Assembly (NCBI GenBank): GCA_021325365.1
Contig: JAJPHF010000102.1
Location: 9,949 to 73,948, forward strand
Direction: 5' to 3'
Length of the DNA: 64,000 nucleotides
Source of the DNA: Pseudomonadota bacterium
Lineage (GTDB): Bacteria > Chloroflexota > UBA6077 > JAJPHF01
This document shows, piece after piece, positions 8,345 through 18,500 of the stretch (its first letter is position 1; each line of letters starts with the position of its first letter). Below the pieces are notes generated by a model, which had not been told where the DNA came from, did no database searches, and worked only from the letters and a program-made list of their open reading frames with translations. The translations under genes and the position numbers were made by a program.

Positions 8345-8923
8345 TTAGCTCGCGATGGGCGCGGCGTTGGGGGTGGGCACGACGAGCAGGTCGTCGGGGT
8401 AGACGCAGCGCACGCTGGAGCGGCCGGGGACGAGGCCCACGTCGAGGCCGTAGAGGTGGAGCGAGACCGTCGGCTGGGGGCCGGGGCTGAGCACGCGGTG
8501 GATGTCGCTGGGCGGGACGATAGGCGACACCTCGCCGGCGCACACCTGGCGCGTGTCGGCGACACGCAGGCCCGGCGAGGCGTTCGGCCGGTCGCACCAG
8601 GCGAAGCGCGTCTCCAGCTCGCGGCCACGGTAGACGCCGGCCAGGCCCCAGGCGTGATGGTCGTGGACGGGCGTGGCGCAGCAGGGGCGCCAGACCAGCG
8701 CCACGAGCGAGAAGCGCCCCGCCGGGTCGCCGTAGAGCGTGTGCTGGACATAGGAGGTGGCGGGGGGGCAGCACTGTTCGGGCGGGAGCAGGTTCGGCTC
8801 CGCCAACACCCGCTCGAACTCGGGCGTGAGCGCGGCGAGCAGCGCCGGCTGCGTTAAGTCTCGTCCGATCAGCCGGTCGACGGTCTGCACGAACTCCTGT
8901 AGCGGCGGCGTCAGCGCCATCAT
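8345..8923 (-). CDS. Cysteine-dioxygenase-type cupin
   Basis: A 192-residue non-haem iron dioxygenase-like protein. The three iron ligands of the family are present: His87 and His89 in TPVHDHHAWG, and His142 in SDIHRVLS. Between them lies GVYRGRELETRF, the conserved strand pair. In cysteine and 3-mercaptopropionate dioxygenases this site converts a thiol to a sulfinate with O2. The eukaryotic Cys-Tyr crosslink cannot be judged from sequence. The C-terminal LHLYGLDVG fits the closing strand. It sits alone, 45 bases downstream of the GntR gene on the same strand, so the GntR/FCD regulator may control it; substrate (cysteine or another thiol) is not fixed. Confidence 0.82.
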   Translation of the reverse strand: MMALTPPLQEFVQTVDRLIGRDLTQPALLAALTPEFERVLAEPNLLPPEQCCPPATSYVQHTLYGDPAGRFSLVALVWRPCCATPVHDHHAWGLAGVYRGRELETRFAWCDRPNASPGLRVADTRQVCAGEVSPIVPPSDIHRVLSPGPQPTVSLHLYGLDVGLVPGRSSVRCVYPDDLLVVPTPNAAPIAS

Positions 8924-8968
8924 GCCCCCAGCGTGCTTACGTGATTCCGGATGTCCGACCCAGCGGCG

Positions 8969-9658
8969 TCAACCGGGCACCAGCCGGATGCCGTCGGCCG
9001 CGCCCATCGAAGCGACTAGCGCCTCCAGGACGCGCTTGCGCGAGTTCTGCAACTGCTCGGTAACGACGCGGCGCGCTAGCTCGGCGTCGCCCTTGAGGAG
9101 CGCGTCCACTAGCTCCTGGTGCTCGGCGGCCATCTCCTCGGCGCTGTCGCGCAGGTCGAGGCCCAGGTGGAGGATGCGCTCCATGTCCTCCAGCAGCTTG
9201 GCGACGAAGGCGGCGAGCCGGCGATTGCCGGACGCCTCGGCCACGGCGACGTGGAACTCGCGGTTGGCGCGCAGGAAGCGCGCGTAGCTGGCGCGGTCGC
9301 GGTAGGTGTAGCGCACGCCGACCAGCGCCTTGAGCTGGCAGAGGCCGTCCTCGGTAATGTGCTCGGCGGCTAGCTCGGCCGCGGCCGTCTCCAGCAGCAG
9401 GCGGAGCTGGAAGACCTCCTGCACGTCGCGCAGCGTGACGGGCGCCACGAGGTAGCCGCGGCGGGGCAGCACCTGGACGAGCCCCTCCTGGCGAAGCAGG
9501 TTGAGCGCCTCGCGGACCGGCGTCTTGCTCGTGCCGTAGCGAGCCGCTAGCTCGGCCTCGAAGATCTGGGCGCCCGGCGCGAGGGTGCAGGTGAGGATGT
9601 CCTGCTTGAGCGCCTCGTAGGCCCGCCGCGCCAGCGAGCCGGCCGCTCCGCGCGCCAT
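8969..9658 (-). CDS. GntR family transcriptional regulator, FadR/FCD subfamily
   Basis: A 229-residue regulator: N-terminal winged helix (LARRAYEALKQDILTCTLAP, then the recognition region AARYGTSKTPVREALNLL), wing (GLVQVLPRRGYLV), and an all-helical FCD ligand domain from about residue 80. The FCD metal/acid-binding residues are recognisable in FHVAVAEASGN and AEHQELVDALLKGD. Such proteins are ligand-released repressors of organic-acid or amino-acid catabolism. The ATG at 9658 has GGGAG eight nt upstream and is preferred over the GTG at 9676. Two back-to-back palindromes 23-42 bases upstream are a likely autoregulatory operator. The cysteine-dioxygenase-like gene follows on the same strand. 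Confidence 0.88.
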   Translation of the reverse strand: MARGAAGSLARRAYEALKQDILTCTLAPGAQIFEAELAARYGTSKTPVREALNLLRQEGLVQVLPRRGYLVAPVTLRDVQEVFQLRLLLETAAAELAAEHITEDGLCQLKALVGVRYTYRDRASYARFLRANREFHVAVAEASGNRRLAAFVAKLLEDMERILHLGLDLRDSAEEMAAEHQELVDALLKGDAELARRVVTEQLQNSRKRVLEALVASMGAADGIRLVPG

Positions 9659-9680
9659 TCGCGTATCTCCCGGCACATCG

Positions 9681-9700
9681 CTGATATATCAGACATATGT
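9681..9700. promoter_or_regulatory. Probable operator of the GntR/FCD gene
   Basis: An AT-rich patch in very GC-rich DNA: perfect palindrome CTGATATATCAG (9681-9692) followed directly by palindrome ACATATGT (9693-9700). It lies 23-42 bases upstream of the GntR start codon, where an autorepressor would bind. FCD-type regulators are known to bind short palindromes of this kind (TnGTnnnACnA in FadR-like members), though this one does not match that consensus exactly. Confidence 0.5.
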
Positions 9701-9902
9701 TACCGCGGCGGGCGTCTGGGCGCAAGGCAGATTGTGATCGTTTGCGGTTGAGTCAACCCGGCAGGGCGCGGCCAGCGCCGTGCCGGCGGCATGCCAATCC
9801 GGCGGGGCGCGGCAAGCGGCGCTGCTACTGCGCGGTTGCGCCGCTGCGGGCGTTTACACCAGCCACGGCAAGGTAGTAGCCAAGCCGGCTCACCATAACG
9901 GC

Positions 9903-9942
9903 GGAGTAGGGCGGCGACATAGGGAGTAGGGCGGCGACATAG
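9903..9942. repeat. 20-bp direct tandem repeat
   Basis: Two identical, abutting 20-base units at 9903-9922 and 9923-9942, each GGAGTAGGGCGGCGACATAG. They sit 37-76 bases upstream of the methyltransferase start. The rest of the gap 9701-9902 contains no recognisable gene. The repeat may be a regulator-binding pair or a simple slippage duplication. Confidence 0.6.
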
Positions 9943-9978
9943 AATGATGGGCCCCGCCGGGGCCGAACGGGAGGGTAG

Positions 9979-10800
9979 ATGGAAGAGAGACCATCGATGC
10001 AGCGATCCGGCGCCATATACACGCTCGACAACGCCTGGCAGCACGCGCGCGAGCGGCTGGCGCTGCTGGAGGCAGCGGCCGATCCCGGCACCATCCGCCA
10101 TCTGGAGGCACTGGGCGTGGCGCCGGGCTGGCGCTGCTGGGAGGCCGGGGGCGGCGGCGGCTCGATCGCGGCCTGGCTCTGCGGGCGCACCGGCCCGGCC
10201 GGCCGTGTCGTCGCCACGGACCTCGATACGCGTTTCCTCGACGCGCTGGACTATCCAAACATCGACGTGCGTCGGCACGATATCGTCGCCGAGACGCCGC
10301 CGGGGAGCGCGTTTGACCTCATCCACGCCCGCGCGCTGCTCGTGCACCTGCCGGCGCGCGAGGCGGTGCTCGATCGCATGGTCGCGGCGCTGCGGCCGGG
10401 CGGCCGGCTGCTGCTGGAGGAGCCGGACTACGTCTCCAAGATTCCCGACCCGGGCAACGATCCCCGAGCGAACGAGGTGTTCGCGCGCGTCCGCGCGGCT
10501 GAGGCGCGGTGGATGGCCGAGGCCGGCATCGACGAGGCGTACGGCCGGCACCTGTACGCGGCGCTGCGGCGTCGCGGGCTGGAGGAGGTCGCGGCGGAAG
10601 GGCGCGTGCCCGTCGCCCGCGGCGGCACGCCGCTGGCGCGCTTCTACCGCCTGACGGCCGAGCAATCGCGCGAGCGCTACCTGGGCGCCGGGCTGACGGC
10701 AGCAGACTTCGATGCGTACCTGGCGCTGCACGACGACCCCGACTTTGTCTGGATCCAGGGGACGATCTTCGCGGCGTGGGGACGAAAGCCGGGCGGGTGA
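9979..10800 (+). CDS. Class I SAM-dependent methyltransferase
   Basis: A 273-residue cytosolic methyltransferase. Motif I is GWRCWEAGGGGGSIAAWL (a Gly-rich SAM loop), motif II is VVATDLDTRFLD, and the later strands are FDLIHARALLVHLPAREAVL and ALRPGGRLLLEEPDY. The C-terminal 100 residues form an extra alpha/beta cap (FYRLTAEQSRERYLGAGL), as in methyltransferases acting on small molecules. The acceptor cannot be inferred. Starts at ATG 9979 or at the Met six codons later; the first has no strong ribosome site, and GGGAGGG lies 14 nt upstream. Preceded by a 20-base tandem repeat. Confidence 0.85.
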   Translation: MEERPSMQRSGAIYTLDNAWQHARERLALLEAAADPGTIRHLEALGVAPGWRCWEAGGGGGSIAAWLCGRTGPAGRVVATDLDTRFLDALDYPNIDVRRHDIVAETPPGSAFDLIHARALLVHLPAREAVLDRMVAALRPGGRLLLEEPDYVSKIPDPGNDPRANEVFARVRAAEARWMAEAGIDEAYGRHLYAALRRRGLEEVAAEGRVPVARGGTPLARFYRLTAEQSRERYLGAGLTAADFDAYLALHDDPDFVWIQGTIFAAWGRKPGG

Positions 10801-10814
10801 GCGCGGGCGCTTAC

Positions 10815-11034
10815 AGCGGTTTGCAGCGAGACTGAGCGGTCAGCTGACATCGGGGCGGCGGCAGTGGCGCTTGCCGTATGCCGCGCCCCAAGCCCCCGCG
10901 GCGCCGGCCCTCCCGGTGGCTCCGGCGCCGGCACGGCGGCAGTGGCGCTTGCAGTATTCCGCGCCACAGGCCGCGGGCGGCCACGAGAGCCGCCCCTACG
11001 ACACGCGGGCCGCTCACCTGGCGCGCAAACGGCT
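10815..11034. repeat. MITE-like dispersed element, copy 2
   Basis: A 220-base element with the same ends as copy 1 at 1690-1807: left end AGCGGTTTGC plus TGAGCGG, right end the complement of AGCCGTTTGC plus TGAGCGG, giving imperfect terminal inverted repeats of about 28 bases. The core differs from copy 1, carrying two GGCAGTGGCGCTTGC units and the hairpin-associated CCGCCCCTACG. It fills the gap between the methyltransferase and the ABC-2 permease genes, which converge here. No open frame of gene-like composition lies inside. Confidence 0.6.
10860..10968 (+). repeat. Two GGCAGTGGCGCTTGC repeat units
   Basis: Unit A at 10860-10890 and unit B at 10938-10968 share GGCAGTGGCGCTTGC followed by a diverged 15-base tail (GTATKCCGCGCC type). 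An almost identical copy of unit B lies in reverse orientation at 21112-21142. The units are nested within MITE-like copy 2, while the 21-kb copy is not, so this is a separate repeat family. Confidence 0.55.
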
Positions 11035-11124
11035 CTAGAGCGTAAGGCCCGGGACCAGCCGTGCGCCGCCAGCGGCGGCCTGCCAGTCGCGCTCGGGCCG
11101 TCGCTCGACGCCGAGCCGTGCGTA

Positions 11125-11979
11125 TTACTCCCAGTGGAAGGTGAGGGCGGCGGCGAGGGGGGCGGCGACGGACCAGGCGAGGAGGAGCAGGGCCGAGCCG
11201 GGGGGCACGTCGGCTGGCTGGGCGAGCGCGCCGCGCAGGGTATCGGCGAGGGCGGCGGCCGGCAGCAGGTGGCCGATGGCGGCCATCCAGGCGGGCAGGG
11301 CGCTGAGCGGCAGGAACAGCCCGCCGAGCAGCAGAAGCACCAGGAACAGCCCGTTGGCGCCCGCCAGGGTGGCCTCGGGGCGCAGCGTGCCGGCCATCAG
11401 CAGCCCCAGGCCGGCGAAGGCCGCCGTGCCGAGCAGCAGCGCCAGCAGCGCCAGCGCCGGCTCGCCCTGCGGCCGCCAGCCGTAGGCGACGATCGCGAGG
11501 CCGACCAACACCACGACCTGCACCACTTCGAGGATGACGACGGAGAGCAGCTTCGCCAGCACCAGGCCAGCGCGCGGCAGCGGCGTGGCGCCGAGCCGCT
11601 TGAGCACGCCGTCGCCGCGCTCGTAGGCGGTGGCAATGCCGAGGTTCGCGAGGCCGGTGGCGATGACGGCGAGGGCGAGCGTGCCGGGCAGCAGGAAGTC
11701 GATAGGGTGTGCAATGGGCACCGGCAGCGCGCCCACGGACATGAAGAAGGCGAGCAGGACCACTGGGATCACGAGCGTGACGAGCACACTCTCGCCGCGG
11801 CGCAAGCTGAGCAGCACTTCGGCCCAGGTCTGCGCGGCGAGCATGCGGGGCAGCGACGCCGCGCCCCCGGTTGCGCCAGCGGGCGCGAGGTCGTGGGCGC
11901 TGAGCCCGCCCCGGGCGCCGAGCGCCGCGCGACTCATGATCTCACCACCCCGTTCGGAGCGGACCGATACGTCGCTCAT
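11125..11979 (-). CDS. ABC-2 type transporter permease
   Basis: A 284-residue integral membrane protein. After a hydrophilic N-terminus (about 60 residues) it shows six hydrophobic segments: VLVTLVIPVVLLAFFMSVGA, LLPGTLALAVIATGLANLGI, LLSVVILEVVQVVVLVGLA, ALALLALLLGTAAFAGLGLL, FLVLLLLGGLFLPLSALP and a final C-terminal helix. The stretch ERGDGVLKRLGATPLPR between helices 2 and 3 is the coupling region typical of ABC-2 permeases. Its start codon overlaps the stop of the ATPase gene by four bases (ATGA), so the two are translationally coupled and form one exporter. Cargo is not predictable; drug, lipid or polysaccharide exporters share this architecture. Confidence 0.87.
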   Translation of the reverse strand: MSDVSVRSERGGEIMSRAALGARGGLSAHDLAPAGATGGAASLPRMLAAQTWAEVLLSLRRGESVLVTLVIPVVLLAFFMSVGALPVPIAHPIDFLLPGTLALAVIATGLANLGIATAYERGDGVLKRLGATPLPRAGLVLAKLLSVVILEVVQVVVLVGLAIVAYGWRPQGEPALALLALLLGTAAFAGLGLLMAGTLRPEATLAGANGLFLVLLLLGGLFLPLSALPAWMAAIGHLLPAAALADTLRGALAQPADVPPGSALLLLAWSVAAPLAAALTFHWE

Positions 11980-12941
11980 CGTAGCTCCCGTCCCGTGAGC
12001 CGCAGGAAGACGTCTTCGAGCGACTCCTCGCCCACGCGCACCTCGCTTGGCAGCACGTCGCGCTCGCGCAGCCAGGCAGCCAGCTCGACGAGCAGATCGC
12101 TCGCCGCCCGCGTCTGTAGCGCATACACGCCGGGCTGCGTCTCACGCGCCTCCATGACTGAGGGGAGGGCGGCGAGCGCGCGCACGTCGAGGCCCGGCGC
12201 GGCGCGCAGGCGCACCTGGGTCGCGTCGCCGCGCGTTAGCTCGGCGGGCGTGCCGAGGGCGATGAGCTGGCCGTGGTCGACGATCGCGACGCGGTCGGCC
12301 AGCCGCGCGGCCTCCTCCAGGTAGTGGGTCGTCAGCAGCACCGTCGTCCCGGCCGTCTTGAGCTGGCGAATGAGGTCCCAGGTGGCGGCGCGCGCCTGCG
12401 GGTCCATGCCGGCGCTCGGCTCGTCGAGGAAGAGCAGCTCGGGACGGCCGACCAGGGCCAGCGCGAGAGCCAGCCGCTGCCGCTGGCCGCCCGACAGGCG
12501 CCGATAGCGCGTGCGGGCGGCGTCTTCCAGGCCGACGAGCGCGAGCAGCGCGTCGGGGTCGGCGGGGGCGGTGTAGTAGCTGGCGAAGAGGTGGAGCGCC
12601 TCGCGCGGCGTGATCGCGCGGTAGAGGCCGGTCTCCTGGAGCATGACGCCGATGCGAGCCCGTAGCGCGGCGCCCTGCCGCTGCGGATCGAGGCCGAGCA
12701 CGCGCACCGTGCCGGCGTCGGGCGCGCGGTAGCCTTCCAGAATCTCCAGGGTGGTCGTCTTGCCCGCGCCGTTGGGGCCGAGCAGGGCGAACGTCTCGCC
12801 GCGCGCCACGCGGAAGCTGATGCCGTCCACGGCGCGGCGGCTGCCATAGGTCTTGACGAGGCCGTCGACGGCCACGGCGGCACCGTCCGCGCGCTCGTCG
12901 AGCAGCGCGGCGCCGCCCCGTGCGGCGGCCGACTCACGCAT
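11976..12941 (-). CDS. ABC transporter ATP-binding protein (DrrA/CcmA type)
   Basis: A 321-residue nucleotide-binding subunit with all ABC motifs: Walker A GPNGAGKTT, Q-loop MLQETGLY, signature LSGGQRQRL, Walker B LLFLDEPSAGMD and H-loop TTHYLEEA. The C-terminal 90 residues after the ATPase core (LGTPAELTRGDATQVRLRA... ESLEDVFLRLTGRELR) are the regulatory tail of the daunorubicin-resistance-like group. It is coupled to the downstream permease by a 4-base overlap and lies 8 bases downstream of ffh, so it may be co-transcribed with the SRP genes, an uncommon neighbour. It would drive export across the cytoplasmic membrane. Confidence 0.9.
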   Translation of the reverse strand: MRESAAARGGAALLDERADGAAVAVDGLVKTYGSRRAVDGISFRVARGETFALLGPNGAGKTTTLEILEGYRAPDAGTVRVLGLDPQRQGAALRARIGVMLQETGLYRAITPREALHLFASYYTAPADPDALLALVGLEDAARTRYRRLSGGQRQRLALALALVGRPELLFLDEPSAGMDPQARAATWDLIRQLKTAGTTVLLTTHYLEEAARLADRVAIVDHGQLIALGTPAELTRGDATQVRLRAAPGLDVRALAALPSVMEARETQPGVYALQTRAASDLLVELAAWLRERDVLPSEVRVGEESLEDVFLRLTGRELR

Positions 12942-12949
12942 CGGCGCGC

Positions 12950-14278
<1,329 letters not shown>

Positions 14279-14321
14279 TGTTGTCTATTCCCCATGCACC
14301 GGGCACGAATGCCGCGCCGGG

Positions 14322-14425
14322 CGGCAGGGGGCGAGCCCCTGCGCTACGTTTCCTTACCTAATGTTTGTGTACCGAGCGGGCGACCGGCCAGCGCCAGGTA
14401 ACAGGGGACGAGCCCTTGCCCTACG
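14322..14425. repeat. Two CAGGGG palindromic units between ftsY and ffh
   Basis: Units at 14322-14348 and 14400-14425 have the pattern CGGCAGGGGgcGAGCCCCTG-CGCTACG; the second is diverged (ACAGGGGACGAGCCCTTGCCCTACG). They are the same family as the pair at 5545-5639. Each can fold into a short GC hairpin ending in CTACG. Confidence 0.55.
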
Positions 14426-14466
14426 TTGCTTGGCCGCTCTCGGCAGCACCGCGCGGGCATGGCGGG

Positions 14467-15408
14467 TCAGCCGCCGGCGGCCTGGCCGGCGGTTCCCTCG
14501 GTGAGCGCGTCGACGAAGGCGCTCGGGTCGAACTCGCTCAGATCGTCGATCTTCTCGCCGGTGCCGATGAAGCGCACCGGCACGTGCAGCTCGCGGGTAA
14601 TGGCGAACACCACGCCGCCCTTCGCGGTGCCGTCGAGCTTGGAGATGACCAGCCCGTCCAGGCCGATCGCCTCGCCGAACTGGCGCGCTTGCAGCACGGC
14701 GTTCTGGCCGGTCGTCGCATCCAGGACGAGGATCACGCTGACCGCGTCGACGCCCTGCTTGTCGATGACGCGCCGAATCTTCTTCAGCTCTTCCATCAGG
14801 TTGAACTTCGTGTGCAGGCGGCCGGCGGTGTCGATGATCACCACGTCGGCGCCGCGCGCTTTGGCGGCGGCCAGGGCATCGTAGACCACGGAGCCCGGGT
14901 CGGCATTCGGCTGGTGGGCGACAACGGGCAGGTTGGCGCGCTCGCCCCAGATCTTGAGCTGGTCGATGGCCGCGGCGCGGAAGGTGTCGGCGGCAGCCAG
15001 GATCACGCGGTGGCCCTGGTCGCGCCAGTAGGCGCCGAGCTTGGCGATGCTCGTCGTCTTGCCGACGCCGTTCACGCCGATCACCAGCACGGCGTTCAGG
15101 GTGGGCGAGGGGAGCAGCGGCTTGTCCGACACGTCCTCGGCAAGCAGCGCCTCCAGCTCCTCGCGCAGGATCTCGTACAGCTCGTCGCCGTTCTTCGCCT
15201 CACCTAGCTCGACCGACTCGCGCAGGCGGCTCAGCAGCTCCTCGGTCGTCGCCACGCCGACGTCGGCCTGGAGGAGGATCATCTCGACCTCTTCCCACAG
15301 GTCTTCGTCGATGACGCGGGCCTCGCGGAAGGCCTCGCGGATCTTCTCGAAGAACGTCTCGCGGGTCTTCTCAGTGCCGCGGTTCAGCCCGAACAAGCGC
15401 TTCAGCAC
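14467..15408 (-). CDS. ftsY: Signal recognition particle receptor FtsY
   Basis: The SRP receptor GTPase. With the GTG at 15408 as start ([20 protein letters not shown]) the protein has 313 residues: N domain 15-95, G domain with [15 protein letters not shown] (111-125), [26 protein letters not shown] and [10 protein letters not shown]. The acidic A domain seen in enterobacteria is absent, as is normal in many phyla; membrane binding would rest on the short basic N-terminus. An in-frame ATG at 15459 would add residues encoded inside a Pro-rich repeat and is disfavoured. It lies between smc and ffh on the same strand. Confidence 0.95.
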   Translation of the reverse strand: MLKRLFGLNRGTEKTRETFFEKIREAFREARVIDEDLWEEVEMILLQADVGVATTEELLSRLRESVELGEAKNGDELYEILREELEALLAEDVSDKPLLPSPTLNAVLVIGVNGVGKTTSIAKLGAYWRDQGHRVILAAADTFRAAAIDQLKIWGERANLPVVAHQPNADPGSVVYDALAAAKARGADVVIIDTAGRLHTKFNLMEELKKIRRVIDKQGVDAVSVILVLDATTGQNAVLQARQFGEAIGLDGLVISKLDGTAKGGVVFAITRELHVPVRFIGTGEKIDDLSEFDPSAFVDALTEGTAGQAAGG

Positions 15409-15436
15409 GATGTCACAGAGCCTTTCTGACGAGCGA

Positions 15437-15557
15437 GGAGGTGGACCCCCTCCCCCCACCCCCTCCCCCCACAGGGGGCGGGGGGCTTCCCGGCGGCGCC
15501 GGCCCCGGCGTCCTCCCCCCTTCCCTTGTGGGAGCGAGGAGGGTAGGGGGGAGAGGG
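15437..15557. repeat. CCCTCTCCC-type GC-rich repeat upstream of ftsY
   Basis: A C-rich/G-rich hairpin region between smc and ftsY: runs of CCCCCTCCCCCCA, then CAGGGGGCGGGGGG, then CTCCCCCCTTCC and GGAGGGTAGGGGGGAGAGGGG. It belongs to the repeat family seen at 16262-16345 (inside smc), 60044-60077 and 63901-64000. The complementary arms can form a long hairpin, and the G-runs could in principle form a quadruplex. Confidence 0.55.
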
Positions 15558-15570
15558 GTTTCGTGTCGCT

Positions 15571-18500
15571 TTAGTCTACCACTTCGGCCGACGGGGCCGC
15601 CGGGAGGTCGGCGAGGCGCAGCGAGACGGCCTGCGAGATGGCATTGTCCACCATCGTGATGCCATAGAGGACGTTGGCTGTCTCCATCGTGCCGCGGTTG
15701 TGGGTGATAACCAGGAACTGCGTGTGGGCGGCCTGGGCGCGGAGGAGCTGGGCGAAGCGCTGGACATTCGCCTCGTCGAGCGCGGCGTCGACCTCGTCGA
15801 GGACGCAGAAGGGGCTTGGGTGGACGCGCAGCAGGGCGAACAGCAGGGCCACAGCGGTCAGCGCGCGCTCGCCGCCGGAGAGCGTGTGGAGGCTGTGAGC
15901 GCGCTTACCGGGCGGCTGGGCGATGACATCCACGCCGGCGGACAGCGTGTCCTCGTCCGCGGTCAACTCCAGGCGGGCCGTGCCGCCGCCGAACAGCGTG
16001 CGGAAACACTCGCCGAACGCCGCGTCCACAGCGGCGAACGCCTCCTCGAAGCGCTTGCGCATGCGGGCCTGTAGCTCGGCGCCGGCGCTCCGGAGGGCGG
16101 CGCTGGCGGCCTCCAGGTCGGCCGTCTGGCGCTCGGCGAACTCCTGGCGCTCGACGGCCGCGCGGTAGTCGTCGAGCGCCGAGGCGTCGACCGCGCCCAC
16201 CGCGCGCAGCTCGCGCTGGCAGGCCGTCAGCCGGCGCCGGAGGGCGTCGAGGTCGACGGGGGCTTCCCTCACCCCCGGCCCCTCTCCCCCTGGGAGAGGG
16301 GCGTGCGGCCCCCGCTCCCCGTGGGCGGGGGCGGGAGGTGAGGGCCGCTCCCGAGCACTGGCGGCGGGCGACGGGGGAGCGGCGCCGTCGGCGAGGGCGA
16401 GCTGAACTGGGACGTCGGCGCCGTCGACAGCGCCGATCTCGGCGAGGAGGGCGGCTTGCTCGCGGCGGAGGGCGGCGAGGGCGTCGGCGGCGCGCTCGGC
16501 GGCGACGGTGGCCGCGGCGCGGGCCTCGTCGGCGGCGCGTAGCTCGCGCTGCAGGCGGCGCACCGTCTCGTCCAGCCGCGCGCGCTCGCTCGCGGCGGCG
16601 GCCGCCGCGTCCTGGAGCGAGCGCTGCTCGGCCTGCAAGGGGCCTAGCTCCTGGCTCGCGGCGGCAAGCCGGCGGTCGGCGCGCGCGCCCTGAGCGGCCA
16701 GGTCGGCAGCGGCGCGGGCGGCCTCGGCGGCCTGGGCGAGCAGGGCTTGCCGCTCGGCGGCGAGGCGCTCGACCTCGGCGGCCGCGCGCGCCGCCACGTC
16801 GCGGGCGGCGCGGGCGTTGGCGGTCGCGACGGTCACGGCGGCATCGGCGGCCGCCTGCTCGGCGGTCGCGGCCTGGACGGCCTGCTCGGCCTCGGCCAGC
16901 GCCGTCTCGGCCGCGCGCAGGGCAGCCTGGCAGGCGGCCTGCTCGGACAGCGCGGCCGTGCGCGCCGCCTCGGCCTGGGCCGCCTCGGCGGCGACGGCCT
17001 CCTGCGCGCGCGCCTCGCGGCCGACCTCGGCCTCCAGGCGGGCAAGCTCACGGCGCGCGGCCTCGGCCTCGTGGACGGCCAGGCGGCGGGCGTGCTCGGC
17101 GTCGCGGGCGGCCGCATCCGCCGCCGCCAGCGCCTCGCGGGCCGCCGCCTCGGCGGTGGCCGCCGCGCGCCCGGCCTGGTCCGCCGTCGCGAGTGTCGCC
17201 GCGGCGGCACGATGGGCGGCCTCGGCCGCGGCCAGCTCGTCCTGAAGCGCCTGGGCCTCACGCTGGTACGCCAGCAGGTGGGCGTCGCGGCCGTCGCGGC
17301 CCGCGGCCCACTCGCCGGCCGAGCGCACCACGGCGCCGTCGCGCGTGACGATCTGGAACGCGGCGCCGGGCTCGGGCACGGCCAACAACCGCTCGTGGGC
17401 GGCCACGGCCTGCGGCAGCGTCTCCACCACGAGAGTCGTGCCGAGGTAGCGAGCGCAGAGGCCGTGGTGAGCGGGGTCCGTGTCCACCAGGTCCAGCGCG
17501 AGGCGCCAGCCGGGGAGGTCGGCGAGCGCGGCGGCGACCCATGCACGGAAGCGGGCCGCATCCCGCTCGCGCTGGCCGTCGCCGCCCTCGACGGTGGCGA
17601 ACACCACGCGCGGCGCGTCGCGCTCGACCACGAGCTGGAGGCCGGCGAGGGCGCGCTCGGCCGCGGGGACCACGACGTGGCGCGCGGCAGCGTCGAGCGC
17701 GGCGGCGATGGCAGTCTGGTGCTCGGCCGCCACGCGGAGCAGCGTCCCGAGCAGCTGGTGTGCGCCGGCCGCGTGCAGCTCGGCCGTGGCGACCAGCTCC
17801 GGCGCGGCGGCCAGCACGCGGTCGAGCGCGGCGCGGCGGGCCTGCACGGCTTCGACGGCCGCGCGGGCGGTGTCGGCTTCGCGGCGGGCCGCCGCTACCG
17901 CCGCCGCGGCCGCCTGCCGCGCCGCGCTCGCCCGGCCGAGCGCCGCGGCGCGGCCGTCGCGCGCGGCCGCCGCGGCGGCGTGCGCCGTCTCGCGCTCGCG
18001 GACGACAGACTCGGCCGCCGCGAGGGCGGTGGCCGCCTGCGCGCGGCGGTCGCGGAGGGCCGCGAGGGCCGCGGCGCTGGCCTCGTGCCGTGCCGCGCCC
18101 CGCGCGACGGCCTGCTCGAGCCGCTGGCACTCGGCGGCGGCGCGCTGGGCGGCCTGTGCCGCCGCCTCGCGCGCGCGCCGCGCCGCCACGACGGGCGCGA
18201 TCGCCTCGCGCGCCGCCGCGCGGCCGGCACGGGCCGCGGTCGTCGCCCGCGTCAAGACCGCCTCGGCCTCGCTCGCGGCCGCGGCCAGCGCGGCCGCCTC
18301 GCCGCTCGCCGCCTCGGCGCGCTGAGCGAGCGCGTCGGCCGCCGCGCGGCGCTCCGCGGCACGCGCCTCGGCGGCGGTCAGGCGCTCGCGGCCGACGGCC
18401 TGCTCGCGCAGCAGCCGCTCGCGCTCCGCGCGGAGGCGGCCTACCTGGTCGCGGAGCGCGGCCAGGCGCACCTCGCGGGGGCGGCGCGCCGCCTCGTCGG

